From: an uncultured Actinomycetes bacterium
GTDB lineage: Bacteria > Actinomycetota > Thermoleophilia > Solirubrobacterales > Thermoleophilaceae
NCBI GenBank assembly: GCA_946481495.1
Contig: CAMLNW010000006.1
Span: 1-25,666, forward strand
Length of the DNA: 25,666 nucleotides
Direction: 5' to 3'
Under the pieces are notes generated by a model. It saw only the letters and a list, made by a program, of their open reading frames with translations, searched no databases and had not been told where the DNA came from. Position numbers and translations under genes: made by a program. How positions within the stretch are numbered: position 1 is the stretch's first letter; the number at the start of each line of letters is the position of its first letter. Below are positions 1 to 8,198 of this stretch, in pieces.

Positions 1-957
1 CTGCGCAAGAAGATCTGGAAGCGCCGCGAGTCGCCCGACGTGACGGTGGTTAAGGGATCGGGTTACGACAACCCCGCCATCGACCCGAAGGTGCTGAAGC
101 GACTGCTTGACGAGTACCCCGAGGAGGAGCGCCAGGCGCGCGAGCACGGCGACTTCATCCACTTTGGCGGCATGGTCTACGAGGGCGGCTTTGAGCGCGA
201 TCTCGTCGCCCCGCTGACCCGCCAGCAGCTTGAGGGCCGCGACGTGGTGACGGGCATCGACCCGGGAGTGAGATGCGCGGCGTTTATCTGGATCGCGTTC
301 GACGAGGACAATCGTGCCGTCGTCTTCGACGAAGTGGCGCTGCACGGGGCGACGGTCGTCGACTACATGCTTGCGCTCGCACGCACGAATGCGAAGTGGG
401 GGCTGTTGACTCACGAGCTGGCGCAGACGGCGCGCGATGAGGCCAAGCGTCGCCATGCGGCTGGCGAGATGGAGGCGGACGAGCTGGCGCATTGGGCCGA
501 GCTTTTGCAGGGCGCGCGCTCGCCAAGCGGCCCGGTGTACGTCATCGACCCGTCGGCCCGCAATCGCACGCTGACCAACGCGGAGTCGGTGCAGTCTGAG
601 CTTCAGCGGCAGGGCATCTTTGCCATTCCGGGCCAGAACAGCGTGGAGGCTGGTTGCGGGCAGGCGAATCGTCGTCGGCGGCAGGGCGGCCTGTTCATCG
701 TCGAGTCGTGTCGCGGCCTACGTGACGAGGCTGAGGAGTACCGGCTGGAGGAGCGCGAGGACGACGAGTTCAAGGTCGTTAAGGAGAACGATCACCGCCT
801 TGACGCGATGCGCTACGCGCTCATGCAGCGCCCCTGGTATGCGCAGCCTCAGGAGCCCGAAAAGCCGCTCGGCTGGGTTCCCGGCTCCGCACCTTCGGCG
901 CAGTGGTTTCAGGCCAACCGGCCGGCCGACGGCAATCCGTTCGGCAAGTACAGCTAG
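1..957 (+). CDS. Terminase large subunit, C-terminal nuclease part (5' truncated)
   Basis: The frame is open from base 1, so the gene begins outside the window. A GTG at 40 is an internal valine, not a start. The 318 visible residues match the RNase H-like nuclease domain of phage large terminases, which cuts concatemeric DNA while packaging it into the prohead. Visible acidic positions are D87 in GIDPG (first strand of the fold), D183 in VIDPSARNRT, and D264/D268 in the NDHRLDAMRYALM helix, where the third metal ligand usually sits. The Walker A/B ATPase half is not in the window. Position just ahead of the portal region supports the call. The last residues are proline-rich and poorly conserved in such proteins. 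Confidence 0.88.
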   Translation: MRKKIWKRRESPDVTVVKGSGYDNPAIDPKVLKRLLDEYPEEERQAREHGDFIHFGGMVYEGGFERDLVAPLTRQQLEGRDVVTGIDPGVRCAAFIWIAFDEDNRAVVFDEVALHGATVVDYMLALARTNAKWGLLTHELAQTARDEAKRRHAAGEMEADELAHWAELLQGARSPSGPVYVIDPSARNRTLTNAESVQSELQRQGIFAIPGQNSVEAGCGQANRRRRQGGLFIVESCRGLRDEAEEYRLEEREDDEFKVVKENDHRLDAMRYALMQRPWYAQPQEPEKPLGWVPGSAPSAQWFQANRPADGNPFGKYS

Positions 958-965
958 GAGACGAG

Positions 966-1319
966 ATGCGACTGATTCCTGACCTTCCGCGCGGTGTTGA
1001 GCACTGCGCTGGTTCCCCAACGATCACGAGCGACCCCGAGGGGTTCTTCGACACGGGCACGCGCCTTGCGGGCGTGGATCCGCCGTCGTTCATCTCGGCG
1101 AAGTTCGTGCGAGCGGCCGGCGAGAAGCTGGGCTGGCCGTCGGAGAAGGACTACAACGAGGTGGTGAAGCGTGGTGCAGTGCTTGAGGACCGTGTCGCTG
1201 AGCTGGAGGCGGAGTTGGCGACGGCGGATGCGTGTCTGGAGGCCGTCGACACGTTGGAGTCAGCCGGCTTTCGCGCTCGGAAGAAGCCCGGCCGGCCCAA
1301 GAGCAAGGAGCAGAGCTGA
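966..1319 (+). CDS. Small coiled-coil protein with AT-hook-like basic tail
   Basis: I chose the ATG at 966 because AGGAG lies 5 bases before it, overlapping the terminase stop; the open frame extends further upstream but inside the terminase gene. The product is 117 residues. The N-terminal half is globular and contains a WPSEKDYNEVV segment. Residues of about 70-95 form a likely coiled coil (alternating E/L/A), and the end is basic with KKPGRPKSK, which resembles an AT-hook. Its stop overlaps the next start (TGATG). Proteins of this shape occur beside terminase/portal genes in actinophages; a role in DNA packaging or DNA binding is only an inference. I do not recognise a named family. Confidence 0.7.
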   Translation: MRLIPDLPRGVEHCAGSPTITSDPEGFFDTGTRLAGVDPPSFISAKFVRAAGEKLGWPSEKDYNEVVKRGAVLEDRVAELEAELATADACLEAVDTLESAGFRARKKPGRPKSKEQS

Positions 1320-1594
1320 TGAGCGTTTCTAGTGTTCTGCGTGCGGCAACGGTCGATGTGGCCGACGAGCCGACGCTGATTGTCGAGGGCAAGACCGGCC
1401 GCAAATCTCTGACGGTCAGAGCTACCAGCGGAGCGGTCGAGTTCGGCGACGCCAACGTCGCGTGGGGAGATGGGTTTCGGATATCGAACTCCGATCTCGC
1501 GCCACTGCCGATTGACAGCTTCAATGGCGATCTGTACGCGATCTGCGATACCGGCGAGGTTGCGGAGGTCTGTGTTCTGGAGGTGGGGGGATGA
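1319..1594 (+). CDS. Small predicted beta-rich structural protein
   Basis: The start is ATG at 1319, sharing one base with the previous stop. The 91-residue product has no signal peptide or membrane segment. The C-terminal 60 residues alternate hydrophobic and polar positions, include GDANVAWGDGF and PLPIDSF turns, and end in EVCVLEVGG. This pattern is common in short beta-sandwich proteins of phage virions, but it is not diagnostic. The gene is translationally coupled on both sides, so its product is probably made with terminase and portal. No function can be assigned; virion decoration or connector accessory protein is the best guess. Confidence 0.65.
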   Translation: MSVSSVLRAATVDVADEPTLIVEGKTGRKSLTVRATSGAVEFGDANVAWGDGFRISNSDLAPLPIDSFNGDLYAICDTGEVAEVCVLEVGG

Positions 1595-1965
1595 TCGCGG
1601 TGGTCTATGTACTTGCAGGATTGAACCTACTGTCGCTCGGCACCTTTGCGGGCATTCTCTACGTCCAGCACATCGCCCGTGAGGCAGAGGCGAAGCGTCA
1701 GTGCGACGAGCGTGACGCGGTGCGCCGTGAGGTGCTGACACTGACTGAGCATTTTGCGCAGGAGCGCACGGAGCTGCTGAAGGGCTTCGCGGCCGAGCGC
1801 CGCGCCCTGATCGATCGTGCGCTGCTGTCGTGGGAGATCGTCCTCGCGCGCGCCAACGATTCCGGCGTGGAGGAGATCCGCCCGGCGGGCGTGGCGTCTG
1901 ACGAGATTCAGCACATCCCGATTGACGATGATCGCGCCCACTGGGACGAGCGCGAGAACGCCTGA
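1591..1965 (+). CDS. Small membrane-anchored coiled-coil protein
   Basis: Start ATG at 1591 overlaps the previous stop by four bases (ATGA). Residues 1-25 form one hydrophobic segment (MIAVVYVLAGLNLL followed by LGTFAGILYV). After it come about 60 highly charged residues rich in E, R and L that read as a coiled coil, then an acidic tail. This could be a single-pass inner membrane protein with a helical cytoplasmic or external stalk. A membrane protein between terminase and portal is unexpected for a packaging operon. The architecture resembles an i-spanin, but the gene is far from the lysis cassette and no partner is seen. Function unknown. Confidence 0.7.
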   Translation: MIAVVYVLAGLNLLSLGTFAGILYVQHIAREAEAKRQCDERDAVRREVLTLTEHFAQERTELLKGFAAERRALIDRALLSWEIVLARANDSGVEEIRPAGVASDEIQHIPIDDDRAHWDERENA

Positions 1966-4019
1966 TGTCCGCTCTCGTCGACCGCTACGAGAAACAGCAG
2001 GAGCATCGCTCTATCCAGGATGCTCAGAGCGCGCATCCGGTGCCCGAGGTGATCCGCACAGCGGTCCATCGGGGTCGTGAGCGTAAGCAGGACGGCGACC
2101 TGGAGCGCGACGAGATCATTCAGTTCTGGCGCGGCAACCAGTACGTCTACCGGCTGAAGGGCAAGATCCAGGCGTTGCCGACGGTGACGAACTGGGAGGA
2201 GCGTTCCGGCAAGGCTCCGCATCGGATGCGAACGGTCCGCAACCTGATGCTGGACATCATCGCCCACGAGGTCAGCGCTGGCACGTCGCGGATCCCGTCG
2301 TTTGAGGTCGGCCCGTCGTCGACCGACCCTGAGGACATCGCCGCTGCGCGCCTGGCTGAGAAGGTGTTGCTGTACGGCTACGACAAGTGGCGAATGCGTA
2401 AGGCGGCGGTGAAGGTCATCACCCTCGCGGCGCTGACCGGCGAGGGTTTCGCGTGGCCGTACTTCGACTCGTCCGTGGGCCCCTATATGGACGACGGCGA
2501 GGGTGGCCGGATCGGGATGGGCGAGATCAAGATCCGCACCTTCTCCGGCAAGCAGGTGATGTGGGAGCCGGGGGTCGAGTTCGAGGAGTCGCGCTGGATT
2601 GGTGTCGATGTCGGCATGTCGATTCCCGAGGTTCAGGATCTCGATGGCTTCGTTGGCGGGCCGTTGGTCTGCGATGCGGATGTCGACCAGGGGGTAGTCG
2701 GTCCAGACAAGCCGAAGCAGACGAAGCTGGTTCGCGTCACTCACTACCTGGAGCGCCCTTCCCCGAAGGTGCCGAACGGTCGCTGGTTGATCATGGCCAA
2801 CAACCGCGTCATCGTCGCTGAGCGCGCGTACCCGCATCGCGACCACGAGGGTCGGATTCTCGACGAGCCGGTGCTACACAAGCTGAGCTACTTCACCGAC
2901 CCGGACAACGACCGCGACTTCGGTCTCGGTCGCCACATCCTGGATCCGCAGCGCAGCTTCAACGACATCGAGAACAAGCTGCTGGAGTGGAAGAACATCG
3001 CCCTGGTTCCCCAGCTGTTCGTGACGCCGGGGTTCCTGCGCCGCGCGAAGCTAGACGATGAGCCGGGCCGGGTCTACGAGGTCAATGGCGACCCGAATGC
3101 GCAGATGAAGTGGCGGGAGCTTGGACAGCCGCCCGAGGCGCTGTTTCGAATGCGCGAGAACCAGATCGAGGACATGGGTCGCATCGCCGCCCAGAACGAG
3201 ATCCCGGCGCAGGTGGAGTCCGGCAAGGGTCTTCAGGTACTTACCGAGAAGGATCTTGCCCGTCGCGGCGAGTTCATCCAGGGTCTCGCCGAGTGGTGGT
3301 CGCGCTTTTCGCGCCACTGCCTCTATCTGACCCAGCGCCACTACACCGAGGCCGACGGCCGACTGATGTCGCTCCAGGGCCGTCGTGGACCCGAGCTGCT
3401 TCAGGGCTTCAAGGGTGCCGATCTTCGCGGCCAGATGGATGTCCGTGTGTTCGCTGCCAGCCTGGAGCCGCAGACGCGCGAGGCGATTGAGCGGCGGATC
3501 ATGTGGTACGCGCAGCTCGGCTGGATCACCCCAGAGGTCGCGATGTCCGCAATGGCGGGCGGCACAGCCGGCAACCTTGTGCAGTCCTATGAGCTGGATG
3601 TTGCGTGGGCGAACCGGACGATCCAGATGATCGTGTCGGATCCCGAGCGCCTCATGAATCAGCCGATGCGAATCGAGACGCGCACGGTGCCCGATCCACA
3701 GACCGGGCAGATGGTCGCGATGCAGATGGAGATCCCGCGTTTCGCCCCTCGCAAGTTCCAGAACGTCGGCGTCATCAAGACGGTCTTCGAGGACTGGATG
3801 AAGACCGTCGAGTACGAGCAACTCGACGATGGCATGGTGGCGGTTGCGGACAAAATCTACGAGGCCTTGGAGGCCATCGAGGCCGAGAAGGCAGCCCGGG
3901 CCGCCATGCAGCAACAGGCGATGGCCGAGAGCCAGGGTCGCGACAACGCGGCGAAGCCCCAGATAGGCAAGCCGCTGCCGTCGATGCCTGGCCCTGGCCA
4001 GCAGCTTCAGACCAACTGA
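1965..4019 (+). CDS. Portal protein
   Basis: The 684-residue product starts at ATG 1965, overlapping the previous stop by one base. Length, place between terminase and scaffold/capsid genes, and sequence style all fit a portal of the large (P22-like or podovirus) kind. Supporting features are an early QFWRGNQY segment, a conserved-looking central region (YFTDPDNDRDFGLGRH, then IENKLLEWKNIALVPQLFV), a WWSRFSRHCLYLTQRHY helix and a Gln/Ala-rich flexible C-terminus of about 60 residues. The portal forms the ring at one capsid vertex through which DNA enters and leaves, and it docks terminase and the neck. The barrel-like C-terminal tail seen in P22 cannot be judged by eye. Confidence 0.85.
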   Translation: MSALVDRYEKQQEHRSIQDAQSAHPVPEVIRTAVHRGRERKQDGDLERDEIIQFWRGNQYVYRLKGKIQALPTVTNWEERSGKAPHRMRTVRNLMLDIIAHEVSAGTSRIPSFEVGPSSTDPEDIAAARLAEKVLLYGYDKWRMRKAAVKVITLAALTGEGFAWPYFDSSVGPYMDDGEGGRIGMGEIKIRTFSGKQVMWEPGVEFEESRWIGVDVGMSIPEVQDLDGFVGGPLVCDADVDQGVVGPDKPKQTKLVRVTHYLERPSPKVPNGRWLIMANNRVIVAERAYPHRDHEGRILDEPVLHKLSYFTDPDNDRDFGLGRHILDPQRSFNDIENKLLEWKNIALVPQLFVTPGFLRRAKLDDEPGRVYEVNGDPNAQMKWRELGQPPEALFRMRENQIEDMGRIAAQNEIPAQVESGKGLQVLTEKDLARRGEFIQGLAEWWSRFSRHCLYLTQRHYTEADGRLMSLQGRRGPELLQGFKGADLRGQMDVRVFAASLEPQTREAIERRIMWYAQLGWITPEVAMSAMAGGTAGNLVQSYELDVAWANRTIQMIVSDPERLMNQPMRIETRTVPDPQTGQMVAMQMEIPRFAPRKFQNVGVIKTVFEDWMKTVEYEQLDDGMVAVADKIYEALEAIEAEKAARAAMQQQAMAESQGRDNAAKPQIGKPLPSMPGPGQQLQTN

Positions 4020-4232
4020 CGTGCGCCACTAGGCCTGCTCTCTAGGGCCGAGCGCGACTCTCGGGATCTCGCCCCCGGTCGTAGTCGCCGCGCACGAACC
4101 CTCTTTCACGAAAGCCCCTAGCGGGCCTGCGGGCGCCGTTCGGCGTGCCGTTCTACCTAACTCGCGGACCAGCCCTCATTCCGGCCCCTTCGGGACCAGT
4201 CGGACGGCCCCGCGCGATCCATGGAGGATCAC
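4020..4232. promoter_or_regulatory. Untranslated leader before scaffold gene
   Basis: No credible reading frame lies here. It holds small complementary pieces: GCGACT/AGTCGC around 4055-4087, CTTT-CACG-AAAG at 4103-4114, GCCC/GGGC at 4114-4126, and GGCCC-CTTC-GGGaCC at 4183-4197. The heptamer GGACCAG occurs at 4166 and 4193. None is followed by a convincing T-run. This may be a promoter-bearing or processed leader for the highly expressed scaffold/capsid genes. No clear -35/-10 pair was found. Confidence 0.35.
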
Positions 4233-4991
4233 ATGCCAGACGACGACAAGGCCCCTGAGAATCAGGACCAGCCGAATACCGCAGTCAGCGCCCCCGAGGA
4301 TGTCGGGACCAGCGCCGCCGCCGAGGAGAAGCCCGAGCTGCTTTCGGAGCACTTCGATCCGACGTCCCTCCCGCCCGAGCTTCAGCCCGGTTACAAGCAG
4401 ATCCAAGCTGCCTACAGCCGGAAGACGCAGGAGATCGCGCAGGAGCGCCAGGAGCACCGTGAGGCCAAGGAGCTTTACGACGCTCTCCGGGACCCCCAGA
4501 AGCGGATAGACGCACTTCAGCGCCTAGGCATCATCGACACGGACGCCGTTGAGGACGATGGTCTTCTCGACGACGATCCGAACACGAAGCTCCAGCAGGA
4601 GTGGGAGCAGTTCAAGGCCGAGCGCGCGCAGGAGCAGATGCAAGCGCAGCAGGCCGAGGTCAAGCAGGCGGAGGTCGCCTACATCAACCACGGCCTGGCC
4701 GAGCTGGTCGAGAAGACCGGCCGCGAGTTCACCGATAAGGAGTTCGCGCGGATCGGTCGGCTGGCTTCGATAACTCCCGATGCCGAGGGCCTGCCTGACG
4801 TTCAGGCGGCCTACGACGAGCTGTACGTCGATCACGAGGCCGAGCTTCTTGCTCGCCTGAAGGCTGCCAAGACGGCGGACGTTCCGCCGGCTGGCACCCC
4901 GCCGACGGAGGACCTGGATTTCGACAATGACCCCAGGGTGCGTGAGGACCACCTGGACGCCCGGTTTGCGCAGTTGTCTGCCGGCGGATAG
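4233..4991 (+). CDS. Capsid scaffolding protein
   Basis: Two in-frame ATGs are available, at 4221 and 4233. I chose 4233 because GGAGG at 4223-4227 is well placed for it, and 4221 lacks a ribosome site. The 252-residue product is very acidic. It has a disordered N-terminus, then FDPTSLPPELQPGYKQIQAAYS, a long Gln/Glu/Ala coiled coil (about residues 60-150), and a second helical part before an acidic, Pro-rich end. This is the usual appearance of phage scaffolds, which line the inside of the prohead and leave before DNA packaging. The position directly upstream of the capsid gene agrees. No protease domain is seen. Confidence 0.85.
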   Translation: MPDDDKAPENQDQPNTAVSAPEDVGTSAAAEEKPELLSEHFDPTSLPPELQPGYKQIQAAYSRKTQEIAQERQEHREAKELYDALRDPQKRIDALQRLGIIDTDAVEDDGLLDDDPNTKLQQEWEQFKAERAQEQMQAQQAEVKQAEVAYINHGLAELVEKTGREFTDKEFARIGRLASITPDAEGLPDVQAAYDELYVDHEAELLARLKAAKTADVPPAGTPPTEDLDFDNDPRVREDHLDARFAQLSAGG

Positions 4992-5031
4992 GTAGTTCGC
5001 TCGCGCTCCGTTAGCCCAAGGAGCAACCACC

Positions 5032-6255
5032 ATGATCACAGTTGCTGATCGCGTGAAGATGTCGAAGGAGGTCTGGACCTACACTCGACTTGAGAAGCAG
5101 TTCTACAACCAGAACCCCGTTCTGGACAAGATCAAGCGGACCAAGAAGTTCACCATCGGCCAGACGGCCAAGGTGCCGATGCACACCGGGCGTTCCGGCG
5201 GCATCACGGTCACCGGCCCGAATGGCACGGCGGCGCTGAACGGTCCGGGCAAGCAGCTCACCGACACCGCCGAGTTCGGCATCTCCTACAACTGGGGCTA
5301 CATCGGCCACGAGTTCGGGGCGATGAACCAGGTCCACGGTGGCGCCGTTTCCTTCGGCTCGTCTATCGAGCTGGAGATGACGGGGATCGTCAACGATCTC
5401 GACAACTCCGTTATGCGGCAGTTGGCGGGCGTCGGTGGCGGTCTGATCTGTGAGTGCGCGACGACCACCACGTCCACGACGGTCAACCTGGAGCCGGTCT
5501 CCGGCTTCAACGCGATCTCGCGCGGGCACATCTACGCCGGCCTACCGATCATGATCGGTACGGAGTCGACGGAGAATTCGGTGGTCGCTGACCGCACGAT
5601 CCTCCGCGTCATCGAGGACGAGGACGCACCCCAGATCGTCGTCTCGGGTGCGGCTATCTCTACCGCTGCTGGCGACTTCGTGTCGCTGAAGCAGTCTCGT
5701 GACGGCGCGACCTCGGTCGAGATGTCGTCGCTGGTCGAGATCGCCGGCTCCACTGCTGCCCTTGGTGGCAAGGATCCGTCGGTTGCGGGGAACGAGTACT
5801 GGAAGCCGGTCGTGGACTCCACGACCACCGTGCTTTCGCTGCCGTTCATCCGCAAGCTCTACCGTCGCATCCATCAGCGTGGTGGAGGCAAGCCGGACAC
5901 CGTCTGGACGAGCCTCGACCTCGTGGATGCCTACGAGGAGCTGTTGCAGAATCAGGTTCGCTTCCAGCCCGGCAAGCTGTCGGACGGCGCGGATCTGAAG
6001 TTCCGCAACCTGGAGTGGTACGGCGACGTTCGCCTGTACTCGCACAACCTGCACATGCTCGCGCTGAGCGACTTCGTGCTGGCCCAGGGCGAGTACGACA
6101 AGCCGACCTGGATGTCCGACGTGCAGGGCACCAACACCGGCATGGTTTGGAACCAGGGGTCCACGAGTTTCGTGGACGCGATCTGCTACGCGCTCGGTCT
6201 CGGCGTGCATCGTCGCAACACCCACGGTTCGGCCACGGCGTTGCAGGCCGACTAG
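5032..6255 (+). CDS. Major capsid protein
   Basis: ATG at 5032 follows AAGGAG with good spacing. The 407-residue product lies directly after the scaffold and before a likely decoration gene. It has the composition of HK97-fold capsid proteins: a charged helical N-terminus (ADRVKMSKEVWTYTRLEKQF), an extended loop region rich in G/T (RSGGITVTGPNGTAALNG), a long spine-like helix preceded by SSIELEMTGIVNDLDN, and a C-terminal axial-domain segment with WYGDVRLYSHNLHML. Residues of about 140-245 contain many short beta stretches and may be an inserted domain. No cleaved N-terminal delta domain is obvious, consistent with a separate scaffold. Confidence 0.85.
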   Translation: MITVADRVKMSKEVWTYTRLEKQFYNQNPVLDKIKRTKKFTIGQTAKVPMHTGRSGGITVTGPNGTAALNGPGKQLTDTAEFGISYNWGYIGHEFGAMNQVHGGAVSFGSSIELEMTGIVNDLDNSVMRQLAGVGGGLICECATTTTSTTVNLEPVSGFNAISRGHIYAGLPIMIGTESTENSVVADRTILRVIEDEDAPQIVVSGAAISTAAGDFVSLKQSRDGATSVEMSSLVEIAGSTAALGGKDPSVAGNEYWKPVVDSTTTVLSLPFIRKLYRRIHQRGGGKPDTVWTSLDLVDAYEELLQNQVRFQPGKLSDGADLKFRNLEWYGDVRLYSHNLHMLALSDFVLAQGEYDKPTWMSDVQGTNTGMVWNQGSTSFVDAICYALGLGVHRRNTHGSATALQAD

Positions 6256-6261
6256 TAGCGC

Positions 6262-6300
6262 CCGGCGGGGGCTGTCTTCGGACGGCTCCCGCCGGTTTCT
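6262..6300 (+). terminator. Hairpin terminator after capsid gene
   Basis: CCGGCGGG (6262-6269) pairs with CCCGCCGG (6288-6295), and the stem continues inwards through GC/GC and GTC/GAC to a TTCG loop, followed by TTTCTCTT. The stem is about 13 bp. It starts seven bases after the capsid stop. It may end or attenuate the transcript and so set capsid stoichiometry. Confidence 0.8.
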
Positions 6301-6346
6301 CTTCGAGCGGGGTCATCGGCCCCTGTCCCCATACGGAGGATTCATC

Positions 6347-7093
6347 ATGGCTCTGACCGTCAGAAAGCCCGACCCGCGCACCGATTCGGTGTGGGGCAAC
6401 CTGAAGGTGAAGTTCCGGCTGATCGACTTCGACAGCTCCTATGCGGCTGGCGGCGAGTCGCTCGCCCCGCGCGACTTCGATCTGCGCCACATCGCCCACA
6501 TCAGCATCGCCCCGAAGGTGGGCTTCACCTTCGAGTGGGACCGCGCGACGAAGAAGCTGAAGGCGTTCGCGCGCAGTGTCGCCAACACTTCGATCAAGAT
6601 CGAGGACAACGACTCTGCCGCTTCTCAGGGCGTCGCCGCCTACGTCCATGTCGACGAGGTGCTGGAGCAGGGCTCGACGCTCGCGCATCTGGAGTTCGTC
6701 TCTCCGACGAACGCCGACGGCACGGGCACGTTGACCGATGGCGGCCCGACCTACTACATCCAGGACGACGACAACGCGGCCTCTGGCGGCGCGGCGCTGT
6801 ACTTCGACGAGGATGCGGCGCTCGGCTCCCGTCTGCTGGCGAACTGTGGCCGCGACTGCTTCGTCAACGTTGGTAGCGGACGGTTCGTCAAGATCACCCA
6901 CCACGCGACGCCGGGCACCCCGGGCGTCCAGGTGTACTTCGACGAGGACGCGGCCAACACCTATGAGCGGCTGCGGTTCGTCTCGCCGACCAACACCGAC
7001 GGTTCGGATACCACGTCGGGCGAGGTCGCGAGCGCGATCAACCTGGCGTCGCTGACCGATGTCGAGGTCATGGCCGTGGGGACCGGGGGCTAG
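6347..7093 (+). CDS. Probable capsid decoration protein with triplicated module
   Basis: ATG at 6347 has GGAGGA seven bases upstream. The 248-residue product follows the capsid gene. Three related modules are visible from residue 83 onwards. Each has a strand, a D/N or A-rich turn, then a Y-[VF]-x-[DV]-E strand (HVDEV near 101, YFDEDAA at 152 and at 197). Modules one and three also share FVSPTN followed by A/T and DG (at 117 and 211). The first 75 residues are different and may anchor to the capsid. Repeated acidic beta modules and position suggest a decoration or head-fibre protein; no family was confirmed. Confidence 0.65.
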   Translation: MALTVRKPDPRTDSVWGNLKVKFRLIDFDSSYAAGGESLAPRDFDLRHIAHISIAPKVGFTFEWDRATKKLKAFARSVANTSIKIEDNDSAASQGVAAYVHVDEVLEQGSTLAHLEFVSPTNADGTGTLTDGGPTYYIQDDDNAASGGAALYFDEDAALGSRLLANCGRDCFVNVGSGRFVKITHHATPGTPGVQVYFDEDAANTYERLRFVSPTNTDGSDTTSGEVASAINLASLTDVEVMAVGTGG

Positions 7094-7095
7094 CC

Positions 7096-7596
7096 ATGTG
7101 GCTTCCCCCGAAGCTCTCGCGGGAGCTTGAGCAGGAGAACGCTCGTGACAACGCTGAGACGCTGGCGATGTTCGAGACGTGTCAGGGGTGGGATCGGGAG
7201 CTGAAGGCTGTCGATCCCCTCCTGGAGCTTGCTCGCGCGATGCCGAACGCCGATCCGGCGAACGGCTTGAAGCCGGGGTTCTGGCACATCCTGCGTCACA
7301 ACCCCGGCGCTCCGATTACTGCGGAGCCCCTGGAGTGGCCGGATGGCCGTCCCAGGGAGCCCGGGGGCTGGATGCTGGACATGCTCGCCCAGAGCGATCT
7401 CTGGAACGAGCGCGCGCTGCGTGACCGTCGTGAGGTCAAGCAACGTCTTGCCGATGCGAAGCAGCGCGATCAGCAGCGTGAGGCCGAGGCGCGCGCCGAC
7501 GAGTTGAACGAGCGACTGGAGTCCACTCAGCGCGAGTCGATCCTCTTTGCGGACAACGTGAAGTTCAAGGCCCGTGCGGGCGCGAGGACGGCATGA
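7096..7596 (+). CDS. Phage structural protein of unknown function
   Basis: ATG at 7096 comes two bases after the previous stop; a run of G (7086-7090) is the only ribosome-site candidate. The 166-residue product has a central region with GFWHILRHNPGAP and a WPDGRPREPGGWML segment, then a long charged helix (about residues 105-155) likely to form a coiled coil. Comparable proteins sit between capsid and adaptor genes in several actinophages, but I know of no defined role. Its stop overlaps the adaptor start (ATGA), so it is probably co-translated with the neck proteins. Confidence 0.65.
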   Translation: MWLPPKLSRELEQENARDNAETLAMFETCQGWDRELKAVDPLLELARAMPNADPANGLKPGFWHILRHNPGAPITAEPLEWPDGRPREPGGWMLDMLAQSDLWNERALRDRREVKQRLADAKQRDQQREAEARADELNERLESTQRESILFADNVKFKARAGARTA

Positions 7597-8198
7597 CGTT
7601 CGCTGATCTGGTCGCGGAGCTAGCCGCCCGTGGCTTCGACTATTTGCAAGACGACTCCACGGGGGTCGCCAGGCTGAAGCGCTGGATCAACGCGGCCTAT
7701 CGCACGGATATCTGTGCGGTTGAGCCGTGGCCGTGGCTTGAGACATCGACCACGGGCACTGCGCCGTTGCCGATCACCGACCTGCGCGACATCATGTACG
7801 TGGCGAATCTCGACGAGAAGTACACGTTGTCGGTGCTCGACGTTCGCGACATTGCTGAGCGCGATCCGAACGGTCTGGCGACTGGTCCGGCGGTCGGCTA
7901 CTGGCTCGACGGCTCGACAGTCAAGGTCTGGCCGGACGACGGCGTGAATCTGGAGGTCCGGTATGTCCGCAAGCCGACCGCACTCGTCAGTGACGGCGAC
8001 ACGCCGCTGGTGCCTGAGGAGTACCGCCCGCTGATAGTCGATCGCGCTGCTGTGCTGGCGTACCGCGATTCCGACAACTGGGAGGCCGCGAACGCCGCTC
8101 AGGCGATGTTCGTCGCCGACATGGAGCGGATGACCGACGCGGAGTTCTCGCGGTCGCCGTCCGAGTTCATCGGTCGCAGCCAGGATCACGAGGGCTGA
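7593..8198 (+). CDS. Head-to-tail adaptor (neck) protein
   Basis: The 201-residue product starts at ATG 7593 (ATGA overlap). It begins with a short helix followed by LKRWINAAYR and the WPW motif, then alternating strands including VGYWLDGSTVKVWPDDG, and ends with a helical part (YRPLIVDRAAVLAYR). This helix, 'INxAY', tryptophan and beta-middle pattern is typical of the phage adaptor superfamily that includes the SU10-type adaptor and resembles the P22 gp4/T7 gp11 position. It would form a ring under the portal and join it to the nozzle. The next gene, a propeller-like protein, is the expected neighbour. Confidence 0.7.
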   Translation: MTFADLVAELAARGFDYLQDDSTGVARLKRWINAAYRTDICAVEPWPWLETSTTGTAPLPITDLRDIMYVANLDEKYTLSVLDVRDIAERDPNGLATGPAVGYWLDGSTVKVWPDDGVNLEVRYVRKPTALVSDGDTPLVPEEYRPLIVDRAAVLAYRDSDNWEAANAAQAMFVADMERMTDAEFSRSPSEFIGRSQDHEG

